Of a DNA stretch of 64,000 bases, positions 34,157 to 41,883 are shown in pieces. Under the pieces are notes generated by a model. The model worked only from the letters and a program-made list of their open reading frames with translations. It was not told the origin of the DNA and ran no database searches. The position numbers and the translations under genes are program-made. This DNA is from an uncultured Collinsella sp. GTDB taxonomy: Bacteria > Actinomycetota > Coriobacteriia > Coriobacteriales > Coriobacteriaceae. The stretch covers positions 1 through 64,000 of the forward strand of contig CABUKS010000001.1 in the NCBI GenBank assembly GCA_902492235.1. Direction: 5' to 3'. Every line of letters starts with the position of its first letter. Within the stretch, counting starts at the first letter, position 1.

Positions 34157-35554
34157 TTAGGCTCGCTCGATGAAGGCCTTGTAGCCGCGATATGCCTCGT
34201 AGATGTCGGCCTTGTTGGCGACCTCCCACAGGGCGTGCATGGACAGGACGGCAACGCCGGAGTCGATGACGTTCATGCCGTACTTGGCCATGATGTAGGC
34301 GATGGTGCCGCCGCCGCCCGCGTTGACGCGGCCGAGCTCGCAGGTCTGGAAGTCCACGCCTGCCTCGTCCATGATGTCGCGGACGAGGGCCACGTATTCG
34401 GCGTCGGCGTCGTTGGAGCCACCCTTGCCGCGGCTGCCCGTGTACTTGTTAAAGCACAGGCCGCGACCCATAAAGGCGGCGTTTTTGGTCTCGAACTTGC
34501 CGGCATAGCCCGGGTCGAAGCCGGCGGACACGTCGGAGGAGAGCATGCGGCTGCGGGCGAGTGCGCGGCGCAGGGCCAGCGGGCTATCCTCGCCGGCGAG
34601 CGTCATGATCTCGGCGACGGTGTTCTCGAAGAAGCGGCTTGTCATGCCGGTGGCGCCTACGGAGCCAATTTCCTCCTTGTCGACGATGAGCGTGATGCTC
34701 GTGCGCTCGACATTGGCCACATTAATCTGGGCGAGCATGGACGGGTAGGCACAGACGCGGTCGTCATGGCCATAGCCCAGAATCATGGAGCGGTCGAGGC
34801 CCATGTCGCGGGCGGGGCCGGCGGGCACGACCTCGATCTCGGCGGAGAGGAAGTCCTCCTCCTCGACGCCGTACTGCTCTTTGAGGATGTCCAAGAACAT
34901 CTGCTTGACGGGCTCCTTGGAAGCGTCCTTGTCGTCCTCATCGAACTTGACGGGACGGCCGCCCACGATCACGTCGAGAATCTCGGCGTCGACGGCGTCC
35001 TTGGCGGGCTTGGCCATCTGCTCGCTCGAGAGATGGATCAGTAGGTCGGAGATGGTAAAGACTGGGTCGTCGGCCTTGTCGCCGATATTGATGTCGACGG
35101 TGGTGCCGTCCTTTTTGCAGATGACGCCCACGAGTGCGAGCGGGGAGGCCACCCAGTGGTAGCTCTTGACGCCGCCGTAGTAGTGCGTGTCGAGGTAGGC
35201 CATGTCGCCGGCCTCGAAGGCGGGATTCTGCTTAAGGTCCAGGCGCGGCGAGTCCACGTGCGCGCCCAGGATGTTAAAGCCCTGCTCGAGCGGGGCGGTG
35301 CCCAGGTTGACGAGCATAAGGTCCTTGCCGTGGTTAGCGGCATACACCTTGTCGCCTGCCTTGAGCTCGCGGCCTTCGGCGATTACGGTCTCCAGGTCGA
35401 CGTATCCCGCCTCCTCGGCCATCTTGATGCCGGCCTTGACGCACAGGCGCTCGGTCTTGTTCTCACTCAAAAATTGCTTATAGCCGCGGCAAAGCTCCTC
35501 GAGCTCCTCGATTTGCTGTGGCGTGTACTTTTTCCATGCGCAGGGACGCTCCAT
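34157..35554 (-). CDS. M18-family aminopeptidase
   Basis: This 465 aa protein matches dinuclear-zinc M18 aminopeptidases, which remove N-terminal (often acidic or neutral) residues from peptides in the cytoplasm. Visible motifs are the zinc ligand GAHVDSPRLDLK, the catalytic Glu pair DKEEIGSVGATGM, and the histidine-containing C-terminal GVAVLSMHALWEVANK. The N-terminal WKKYTPQQIEELEELC is typical of the Gram-positive branch. The ATG at 35554 follows AAAGGAG; the open frame extends further upstream without an SD. Confidence 0.92.
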   Translation of the reverse strand: MERPCAWKKYTPQQIEELEELCRGYKQFLSENKTERLCVKAGIKMAEEAGYVDLETVIAEGRELKAGDKVYAANHGKDLMLVNLGTAPLEQGFNILGAHVDSPRLDLKQNPAFEAGDMAYLDTHYYGGVKSYHWVASPLALVGVICKKDGTTVDINIGDKADDPVFTISDLLIHLSSEQMAKPAKDAVDAEILDVIVGGRPVKFDEDDKDASKEPVKQMFLDILKEQYGVEEEDFLSAEIEVVPAGPARDMGLDRSMILGYGHDDRVCAYPSMLAQINVANVERTSITLIVDKEEIGSVGATGMTSRFFENTVAEIMTLAGEDSPLALRRALARSRMLSSDVSAGFDPGYAGKFETKNAAFMGRGLCFNKYTGSRGKGGSNDADAEYVALVRDIMDEAGVDFQTCELGRVNAGGGGTIAYIMAKYGMNVIDSGVAVLSMHALWEVANKADIYEAYRGYKAFIERA

Positions 35555-35720
35555 GACGCAGGCTCCTTTCGGATCGATCGTGCTGGTTGATGTACCGTGA
35601 GCCATCGTATCACGCGCGGGCTCACGGTGGCGGTGGAGCTTGATGTGCGGTGGCCGCGGGGCGGGGAGCGTGTAAACTGGAGTGAGCAAACCGTGCCCAG
35701 CCCAAAGCGAGGTATTCAAT

Positions 35721-38471
35721 ATGTCTGACAAGCGCCGCACCTTTGCCGTTATCGACGGCAACTCGCTCATGCACCGCGCCTTCCACGCCGTGCCGCCGAC
35801 CATGAACGCGCCGGACGGTCGCCCCACCAACGCGATCTTTGGCTTTCTGAACATGTTTCTCAAGATGATCGACGCCTTTAACCCCGACGGTGTGGTCGTG
35901 GCGTTTGACAAGGGCAAGCCGCGCGTGCGCATGGAGATGCTGCCGCAGTACAAGGCTCAGCGCCCGCCCATGGACCCCGATCTGCACGCACAGTTTCCGA
36001 TGATCAAGGAGCTGCTCGGTGCGCTCAACGTGCCGATTCTGCAGTCCGAGGGCTGGGAAGGCGATGACATCCTGGGTACTATGGCGCGCCTGGGTGAAGA
36101 GGCCGGCTGTGACATGCTGCTGGTGACCGGTGATCGCGACATGTATCAGCTCGTGACCGAGCACGTCAACGTGGTCTCGACCCGCAAGGGCTTGTCCGAC
36201 GTGGCGATCATGACGCCCGAGAGCGTGGACGACCTGTATCACGGCATTACGCCGGCACTCGTGCCCGATTTTTACGGTCTAAAGGGCGATACGTCGGACA
36301 ACATCCCCGGCGTACCGGGCATCGGCCCCAAAAAGGCGAGCGCGCTCATCGCACAGTACGGCAGCTTGGACGAGGTCATCGCGCATGCCGACGAGGTCAA
36401 GGGCAAGATGGGCGAGAACCTGCGTGCGCACATCGACGATGCGCTGCTGAGCCGCAAGGTCGCAACCATTCGCACCGATGCGCCCGTCGAGCTCGACTTT
36501 GACGAAACGTCCTTCCCGGCGTTTTCTGCCGACGAAGTGTCCGCGGCGCTGGGCACGCTTGGTATCACCGCCATGCAGAACCGTTTCTTGGCGCTGATCG
36601 GCGGCGAGGGCGGGACTGCTGCCGCTGCTAGAACGTTTGAGATGCCCACGATTGAGCGCACCGCTGCCGGCGATGCCGAGGCGCTTGCTGCCGTGGCGTC
36701 CGAGGTTTCGCGTGCGATCGAGGCGGGCGAGTGGGTCGCCGCCGTGGTGGACGACGACAAGGAAGAGGGCGCGCTCTTTGGACTGACGCGCACGCTGTGG
36801 TTGGCGACGTCCAAGGGCCTGTTCGCGCTCGAGGAGGGCGACAGCTGTGCGGCGGCTGAGGTTGAGGGCTTCAACTTCGTCCACGGCGTGATTGCCGGCG
36901 TGCTCGCGCGTCTGTTTATGGAGGGTCGCGTGGCGAGCCCGGATATGAAGGTGCTGTTGCACGAGCTTTCGCCCATCGATTCTTCCGAGCCCGAGCTTAT
37001 GGATCCGCTGGCAGTCGATTCCACGCGCATCTTCGACACCGTGGTTGCCGCCTACCTGCTGGATTCCGACCGCTCCGAGTTTGACGAGGCGTATCTGGCC
37101 GATACCTATCTGCAGATGGCGATGCCTGCGGCGCGCGGCGCAGAGGGTGCTGGTGAGGACGCTCCGGCGCCTGCCGCCCGTACTGCGGCTCTGACGCTGG
37201 CGCTCGTGGCGCCGTTGCGCGAGTGCATGGCCCGTGAGAACGCCGCCAACGTGTTCGATGGCATCGAGATGCCGCTCGTTCCGGTACTTGCCAAGATGGA
37301 GCGCGCGGGCATGCTCGTGGACCCCGACCGTCTGCACAGTCTGTCCGAGGGTCTGGCGACCCAGATTACCGAGGTTGAGCGCAGTATTCGCGACCTGGCG
37401 GGTGACGAGACCTTTAATATTGGCAGTCCCATGCAGCTGTCGCATGTGCTTTTTGATGTGATGGGGCTTCCGACCAAGGGCCTCAAGAAGACTAAGCGCG
37501 GCTATTATTCGACCAACGCCAAGGTGTTGAGCGACCTTGCGCGTGACCACGAAATTGTGCGTCTGATTTTGGACTGGCGTGAGAAGTCTAAGATCAAGTC
37601 CACGTATCTGGACACCCTGGGCCCGCTACGCCGTGGTGACGGTCGCGTACACACTACGTACAACCAGACCATCACGGCAACGGGGCGTCTGTCCTCGAGC
37701 GAACCGAACTTGCAGAACATCCCGACGCGCTCGGAGCTGGGTCGTACCGTCAAGACGGCGTTCTCGGCGGGCGAGGGCAGCGTCTTTTTAGCGGTGGACT
37801 ACTCGCAGATCGAGCTGCGTCTGCTGGCGCATCTCTCGGGTGACGAGCACTTGGTGCGCGCCTTTAACGAGGGCGAGGACTTCCATGCCGAGACGGCGGC
37901 GCGCGTGTTTGGTGTGCCGGTGTCCGAGGTAACGTCCGACCTGCGCAGTCGCGCCAAGGCCGTGAACTTTGGCATCGTGTATGGCCAGCAGGCCTATGGC
38001 CTGTCGCAGTCGCTGCATATCTCGATGGCCGAGGCGCGCGACATGATCGACCGCTACTACGAGGCCTACCCGGGCGTGCGCACGTTCCTCGACAACGTGG
38101 TGGCACGCGCCAAGCAGACGGGCTACGCCGAGACCATGTACGGCCGTCGTCGTCATATTCCGGAGCTCAAGGCCAAAAACCCGCAACTCCGCGGCTTTGG
38201 CGAGCGCACGGCCATGAACCACCCCATGCAGGGAACCGCCGCCGACATCATCAAGATCGCCATGGCCCGCGTAAGCCGCCGCCTGGAAGAGGAAGGCTTT
38301 GCCGCCCACATGATCCTGCAAGTGCACGACGAACTGGACTTTGAGTGCCCCGTCGACGAAATCGAGCGCCTAACCACCATGGTCCGCGACGTCATGGAAC
38401 ACGTAGTAGACCTCCGCGTTCCCCTAATCGCCGAAGCCAGCACCGGCATAACCTGGGCCGACGCGAAATAG
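35721..38471 (+). CDS. polA: DNA polymerase I
   Basis: PolA repairs DNA and processes Okazaki fragments. The 916 aa protein has an N-terminal 5'-3' exonuclease (about 1-290, DGNSLMHRAFHA, VTGDRDMYQL, GIKGDTSDNIPG-like LKGDTSDNIPGVPG), a middle 3'-5' exonuclease-like domain in which no DXE pair is visible and which is probably inactive, and the polymerase domain. Motif A DYSQIELR is near residue 693, motif B RSRAKAVNFGIVYG near 742 and motif C QVHDELDFE near 867. The ATG at 35721 is chosen; the frame opens at 35682. The last 70 codons switch to A- and C-ending codons (GAA, CTA, GTA, ATA) rarely used before. Confidence 0.96.
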   Translation: MSDKRRTFAVIDGNSLMHRAFHAVPPTMNAPDGRPTNAIFGFLNMFLKMIDAFNPDGVVVAFDKGKPRVRMEMLPQYKAQRPPMDPDLHAQFPMIKELLGALNVPILQSEGWEGDDILGTMARLGEEAGCDMLLVTGDRDMYQLVTEHVNVVSTRKGLSDVAIMTPESVDDLYHGITPALVPDFYGLKGDTSDNIPGVPGIGPKKASALIAQYGSLDEVIAHADEVKGKMGENLRAHIDDALLSRKVATIRTDAPVELDFDETSFPAFSADEVSAALGTLGITAMQNRFLALIGGEGGTAAAARTFEMPTIERTAAGDAEALAAVASEVSRAIEAGEWVAAVVDDDKEEGALFGLTRTLWLATSKGLFALEEGDSCAAAEVEGFNFVHGVIAGVLARLFMEGRVASPDMKVLLHELSPIDSSEPELMDPLAVDSTRIFDTVVAAYLLDSDRSEFDEAYLADTYLQMAMPAARGAEGAGEDAPAPAARTAALTLALVAPLRECMARENAANVFDGIEMPLVPVLAKMERAGMLVDPDRLHSLSEGLATQITEVERSIRDLAGDETFNIGSPMQLSHVLFDVMGLPTKGLKKTKRGYYSTNAKVLSDLARDHEIVRLILDWREKSKIKSTYLDTLGPLRRGDGRVHTTYNQTITATGRLSSSEPNLQNIPTRSELGRTVKTAFSAGEGSVFLAVDYSQIELRLLAHLSGDEHLVRAFNEGEDFHAETAARVFGVPVSEVTSDLRSRAKAVNFGIVYGQQAYGLSQSLHISMAEARDMIDRYYEAYPGVRTFLDNVVARAKQTGYAETMYGRRRHIPELKAKNPQLRGFGERTAMNHPMQGTAADIIKIAMARVSRRLEEEGFAAHMILQVHDELDFECPVDEIERLTTMVRDVMEHVVDLRVPLIAEASTGITWADAK

Positions 38472-38506
38472 AAAAGCAACCACAATTCCAAAGTAACCAA
38501 AACCAG

Positions 38507-38538
38507 AAGGACGTCCCTCATCAACAAGGAGCGTCCTT
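38507..38538 (+). terminator. Weak hairpin after polA
   Basis: AAGGACG (38507-38513) pairs with CGTCCTT (38532-38538) around an 18-nt loop, followed by CGTTCAATT. The T content after the stem is low, so termination is uncertain. Confidence 0.45.
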
Positions 38539-38608
38539 CGTTCAATTAAATTCAGCCTAAGTATCTAGACACTCAAGACGCCATCTTGGCGGCAGGTAAG
38601 TAAACCTA

Positions 38609-38737
38609 GGGCCTGGCCGGGCGGCACGGGTTAACTTTTCGTAGATTCCGCACGCAAAGAAAGCCACTTAATGTGGCTTTCGTCTTGCGCAGGACCTGAC
38701 CGAGCGAAAAGTTAACCCGTGCCGCCCGGCCAGGCCC
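38609..38737. repeat. Long perfect inverted repeat (33-bp arms)
   Basis: Arms 38609-38641 and 38705-38737 are perfectly complementary over 33 bp, GC-rich outside (GGGCCTGGCCGGGCGGC) and AT-richer inside (GGTTAACTTTTCG). The 63-nt loop holds a second hairpin, GAAAGCCAC/GTGGCTTTC, with flanking GCACGCAA and TTGCGC that may extend it. It sits in the convergent gap between polA and the HAD gene, 11 nt from the latter's stop. Confidence 0.9.
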
Positions 38738-38748
38738 GACGAGCCACG

Positions 38749-39576
38749 TTAACGAGCCGCCAAGATGGCGTCGATGAGCGTCAGTACGCCCCCGTCGTTG
38801 TTGCTCGGAATGCGCCACTTGGCGTGCGCGTTCATGTGCTCCTCGGCATTGTCCACGATAAAGCTGTGACCGACGCGCTCCAGCATGGGGATGTCGTTGT
38901 AGGTATCACCCACGGCGGCAGCATCGGCAATATCGATGCCCAGGTGCTCGCACAGGTGAGCGACGCCGGCGCCCTTGTCAACGCCCAGGTTCATAAAGTC
39001 GATCCACTCGCGCCCGGCGTTGGTGACGTAGAGCTTGTCCGAGAACTCGGGGCTATAGGTCTCGCGGAAAGCAGGCTCGGCGTCGTAGCCGGGGAAAAAG
39101 ATCGAGATCTTGTTGGACTCGATATCAATGCCCTCAAAGCTATCGACGTAGTTGATCGTGTTGTAGTAGACGCTGATCTCGTCGTGGTATTGATGGTCGC
39201 GGGCAAGCACGTAGAACTCGTCGAAGCAGCACAGGACGGGGACAGCGCGAGGATCCTCCGAGGCACGGCTCAAGACCTGCTGGTACAGCTTCACGTCAAT
39301 ATTGCTCTTATAGATATAGCTGCCGCGATAGATCACGCACGCTCCGTTGTCGGGACAAAAGGCGAGGCGGTTCTTGATGCCCTCGAACATCTCCTCGAGC
39401 TTAGGGGCGGGACGTCCGCTGGCGGGGCAGAATACGATGCCGGCGTCGGCGAGCTTGTCCAGGCGCTCATCAAGACCCTGCGGCAACACGCGCTCGTCGG
39501 TGAGCAGCGTCTTGTCCATGTCGACGGCGATGAGTTTAATGTTGCCGATGTTGGCGTCTGATTCGTAAGTCTGCAT
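38749..39576 (-). CDS. Cof-type HAD-IIB phosphatase
   Basis: This 275 aa protein shows the HAD motifs VDMDKTLLTDE (motif I, two Asp), CPASGRP (motif II) and VAAVGDTYNDIPML (motif IV), with a type IIB cap between. Relatives dephosphorylate sugar phosphates or flavin/PLP phosphates. The substrate is not predictable. The ATG at 39576 is preceded by GGAAAGG. The gene is divergent from argG, sharing a 554-nt intergenic region. Confidence 0.9.
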   Translation of the reverse strand: MQTYESDANIGNIKLIAVDMDKTLLTDERVLPQGLDERLDKLADAGIVFCPASGRPAPKLEEMFEGIKNRLAFCPDNGACVIYRGSYIYKSNIDVKLYQQVLSRASEDPRAVPVLCCFDEFYVLARDHQYHDEISVYYNTINYVDSFEGIDIESNKISIFFPGYDAEPAFRETYSPEFSDKLYVTNAGREWIDFMNLGVDKGAGVAHLCEHLGIDIADAAAVGDTYNDIPMLERVGHSFIVDNAEEHMNAHAKWRIPSNNDGGVLTLIDAILAAR

Positions 39577-39636
39577 AAAATGCGCCTTTCCGTTTCCAGA
39601 TTGTTTCGGGCGTAATGACCCTCTGCCATGTAATCG

Positions 39637-39672
39637 TGCGTATTTTCGCAGGAATGGCGCGTATTTGCACTG
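39637..39672. promoter_or_regulatory. Candidate tandem ArgR boxes
   Basis: GCGTATTT occurs at 39638-39645 and again at 39659-39666, exactly 21 bp apart. The first lies in the palindrome TGCG-TATTTT-CGCA (39637-39650), resembling the TGNAT-AT-NCA dyad of ARG boxes. Paired ARG boxes in E. coli are also 21 bp centre to centre. Binding by an ArgR-type repressor is an inference. Confidence 0.4.
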
Positions 39673-39720
39673 CAATTCACAAACTAATGAAAAAACTTTT
39701 CAGAAATTTGAATTTGTCGC

Positions 39721-39748
39721 TTGTGCAGCAAGCACTTTATCGTAATAT
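39721..39748 (+). promoter_or_regulatory. Candidate argG promoter
   Basis: TTGTGC (39721-39726) and TAATAT (39743-39748) are 16 nt apart. Predicted start near 39755 would give a leader of about 375 nt before argG, including the arginine-rich mini-ORF. Confidence 0.45.
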
Positions 39749-39851
39749 AGCGAACATCGAAAACGGAGACGGCAAAAGAGCCGCTTACCGAGGAAAAGGT
39801 GCCGTTTACGATATTAGAATTGCGCCCGGCGATAGGTGAAAGGAGAGGCAG

Positions 39852-39926
39852 ATGCAGTTCGTACAGATCATCACTACTGCAGACAATGCCATCCGACGCC
39901 AACGCGCAATTTCCCGACGACGATAA
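39852..39926 (+). CDS. Arg-rich leader peptide upstream of argG
   Basis: A 24-codon ORF starts with ATG at 39852 after a very strong SD (AAAGGAGAGG). It encodes MQFVQIITTADN followed by AIRRQRAISRRR, then TAA. Six of the last ten residues are arginine; the final three codons before the stop are CGA-CGA-CGA. Arginine clusters at the end of a short leader ORF before an arginine-biosynthesis gene are the hallmark of ribosome-mediated attenuation. The ORF is followed by 204 nt of non-coding leader with possible hairpins. The role is inferred; no homology is claimed. Confidence 0.65.
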   Translation: MQFVQIITTADNAIRRQRAISRRR

Positions 39927-39991
39927 CAATCGTCTCTGTCCGCATGGGGCGAATTGCCTCAACAGAGTCATTTTGAGGTCGTTGGGTTTTA

Positions 39992-40037
39992 GCACGACAT
40001 TGCTGCATGTTTCTAGGGCATGTATGTGCTGATTTTT
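39992..40037 (+). terminator. Possible attenuator hairpin before argG
   Basis: GCAC (39992-39995) plus nearby ACAT can pair with ATGT/GTGC ending at 40029, followed by TGATTTTT (40030-40037). The stem is interrupted and weak by eye. A longer-range pair, TTGAGGTC (39973-39980) with GACCTCAA (40066-40073), offers an alternative fold. Only a folding program could rank these. Confidence 0.3.
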
Positions 40038-40130
40038 GCTATTTAACCTGATATTGCACGGTTTTGACCTCAAGGTGACTTGCAACTGACCGATGTTCTA
40101 ACTAGCTACCAAGGGCGAAAGGAAACAGCC

Positions 40131-41357
40131 ATGAGCAAGGAAAAAGTCGTTCTCGCATATTCCGGTGGTCTTGATACATCCGTATGTGTCAAGTGGCTCC
40201 AGGACGAGAAGAATCTCGATGTCGTTTGTGTCTGCGGCAACGTGGGCCAGGAAGAGACCGGACTGGATGCCAAGAAGCAGAAGGCGCTCGACCTGGGCGT
40301 TCTCGATTGCCAGGTGCTCGACCTGCGCGACGAGTTCTCTGATGAGTTCCTGACTAAGGCCATCGCCGCAAACTCCATGTACGAGAACAAGTATCCGCTG
40401 CTCTCCGCCCTGTCTCGCCCGCTGCTTGCCAAGAAGCTCGTCGAGGTCGCCCACGAGTTTGGCGCGACCTACGTCGCCCACGGCTGCACCGGCAAGGGTA
40501 ACGATCAGGTCCGTTTTGAGGCCGCCGTCAAGGCCCTCGACCCCGAGCTCAAGGTTATCGCCCCGGTTCGCGAGTGGGACCTGAAGTGCCGTCCCGACGA
40601 GGTCGCCTATGCCCACGCCCACAACGTGCCGGTTCCCGAGGGTGCCAACGACAACCCCTACTCCATCGACGACAACCTGTGGGGTCGTGCCATTGAGTGC
40701 GGCCACCTGGAGGATCCCTGGAACGAGCCGCTCGACGACGCCTGGGTTATGACCAAGAACCCCGCGGACACGCCGGACACCCCGACCTACACCGAGATTG
40801 AGTTTGAGGCCGGGAAGCCCGTCGCCGTCGACGGCAAGAAGATGAAGCTCTCCGAGATCGTCATCGCCCTCAACAAGATTTCCGGCGACAATGGCTTTGG
40901 CCGTCTCGATCTGGTCGAGGATCGCTTGGTGGGCCTTAAGAGCCGCGAGTGCTACGAGGTTCCCGGCGCCCTGACGCTCATCACCGCCCACAAGGCGCTC
41001 GAGGACATCTGCGTCGAGGGTGACCTGCTCAAGACCAAGATCAAGCTCGAGCAGGATTGGGCCACCGCCGTGTACAACGGCCAGTGGTACAGCCCGCTCA
41101 AAAACGCGCTCGATGCCTTTATGGCCGATACCCAGAAGTTCGTGACCGGCACTGTCCGTCTGAAGTTCTTTAAGGGCAACTGCCATGTCGTCGGCCGCAA
41201 GAGCCCCTTCAGTCTCTACGACTACGGTCTGGCTACCTACGACCGCGACACGACGTTTGACGAGAAGGCCAGCGCCGGCTTCATCGAGATCGACACGCTG
41301 TCGCTCAAGACGTGGGCCAAGGTCCAGGGTCCCAGCTCTGCTGCTGCTCAGGCCTAA
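40131..41357 (+). CDS. argG: Argininosuccinate synthase ArgG
   Basis: ArgG condenses citrulline and aspartate with ATP to argininosuccinate. The 408 aa protein has the PP-loop YSGGLDTSVCVKWL at the N-terminus and the family segments AHGCTGKGNDQVRFE and RPDEVAYAHAHNVPV. It also has the C-terminal tetramer helix region. The ATG at 40131 follows AAAGGAAA. It is preceded by a long leader with a putative arginine leader peptide, and argH follows 526 nt downstream with a small ORF between. Confidence 0.97.
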   Translation: MSKEKVVLAYSGGLDTSVCVKWLQDEKNLDVVCVCGNVGQEETGLDAKKQKALDLGVLDCQVLDLRDEFSDEFLTKAIAANSMYENKYPLLSALSRPLLAKKLVEVAHEFGATYVAHGCTGKGNDQVRFEAAVKALDPELKVIAPVREWDLKCRPDEVAYAHAHNVPVPEGANDNPYSIDDNLWGRAIECGHLEDPWNEPLDDAWVMTKNPADTPDTPTYTEIEFEAGKPVAVDGKKMKLSEIVIALNKISGDNGFGRLDLVEDRLVGLKSRECYEVPGALTLITAHKALEDICVEGDLLKTKIKLEQDWATAVYNGQWYSPLKNALDAFMADTQKFVTGTVRLKFFKGNCHVVGRKSPFSLYDYGLATYDRDTTFDEKASAGFIEIDTLSLKTWAKVQGPSSAAAQA

Positions 41358-41512
41358 GGCTTTTCCTTCCCTTGGTATCCGCGCGGCCCATCCGCGTGAT
41401 ACATAACGGGCGCACGGGGTCCCTACCTTTCGTTATGCTTGCTGACACTTCTTAACATCGGTGGCCCCTACGTTCCGCCCGCATATATGATGCCGCGTCT
41501 GCGGCTGAGTCC

Positions 41513-41542
41513 GAGCCCCGCCGGGGTTGTCCGGCGGGGCTC
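41513..41542 (+). terminator. Terminator-like hairpin after argG
   Basis: GAGCCCCGCCGG (41513-41524) and CCGGCGGGGCTC (41531-41542) pair perfectly around GGTTGT. The tail CTTCTATC has few T. It lies about 155 nt after argG and before the small ORF at 41595. Confidence 0.6.
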
Positions 41543-41594
41543 CTTCTATCAATTTGGCGGCTCTGCGCCTATATATATATGAGGAGTATCCATT

Positions 41595-41765
41595 ATGTTC
41601 AATGCTATCGTGCATGCTTTACTTGCCTTCGCGCCCGAGTTCGATGCCGCAAGGGTCGAGGACGTCCCTATGAGCCTGAAGGCCTGGATCGATGGTTCGC
41701 AGGGCAACATCCGGAGGGAGACGTTGGGCGCCAAGTGCATGGCGCGTCACTTCTTTGCAAATTAG
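41595..41765 (+). CDS. Small ORF between argG and argH (56 aa)
   Basis: An ATG after GAGGAG opens a 56-codon frame beginning MFNAIVHALLAFAPEFDAAR and containing SLKAWIDGSQGN. No family is recognised. The N-terminal 14 residues are hydrophobic and might form a short helix. Codon use is ordinary for the genome. It may be a real small protein or a chance ORF; its place between argG and argH and its good SD are the only support. Confidence 0.4.
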   Translation: MFNAIVHALLAFAPEFDAARVEDVPMSLKAWIDGSQGNIRRETLGAKCMARHFFAN

Positions 41766-41883
41766 CTACATGGCTCCGCACACGGTGGGGAATGTGTAAA
41801 ACTAGCGGTTGAAAAATCGCGTTAGCGATATGGCGTATTGCTTTGGGCGCTTGTATTGGTATTTGGAGAAAGGGGACGGTTCC

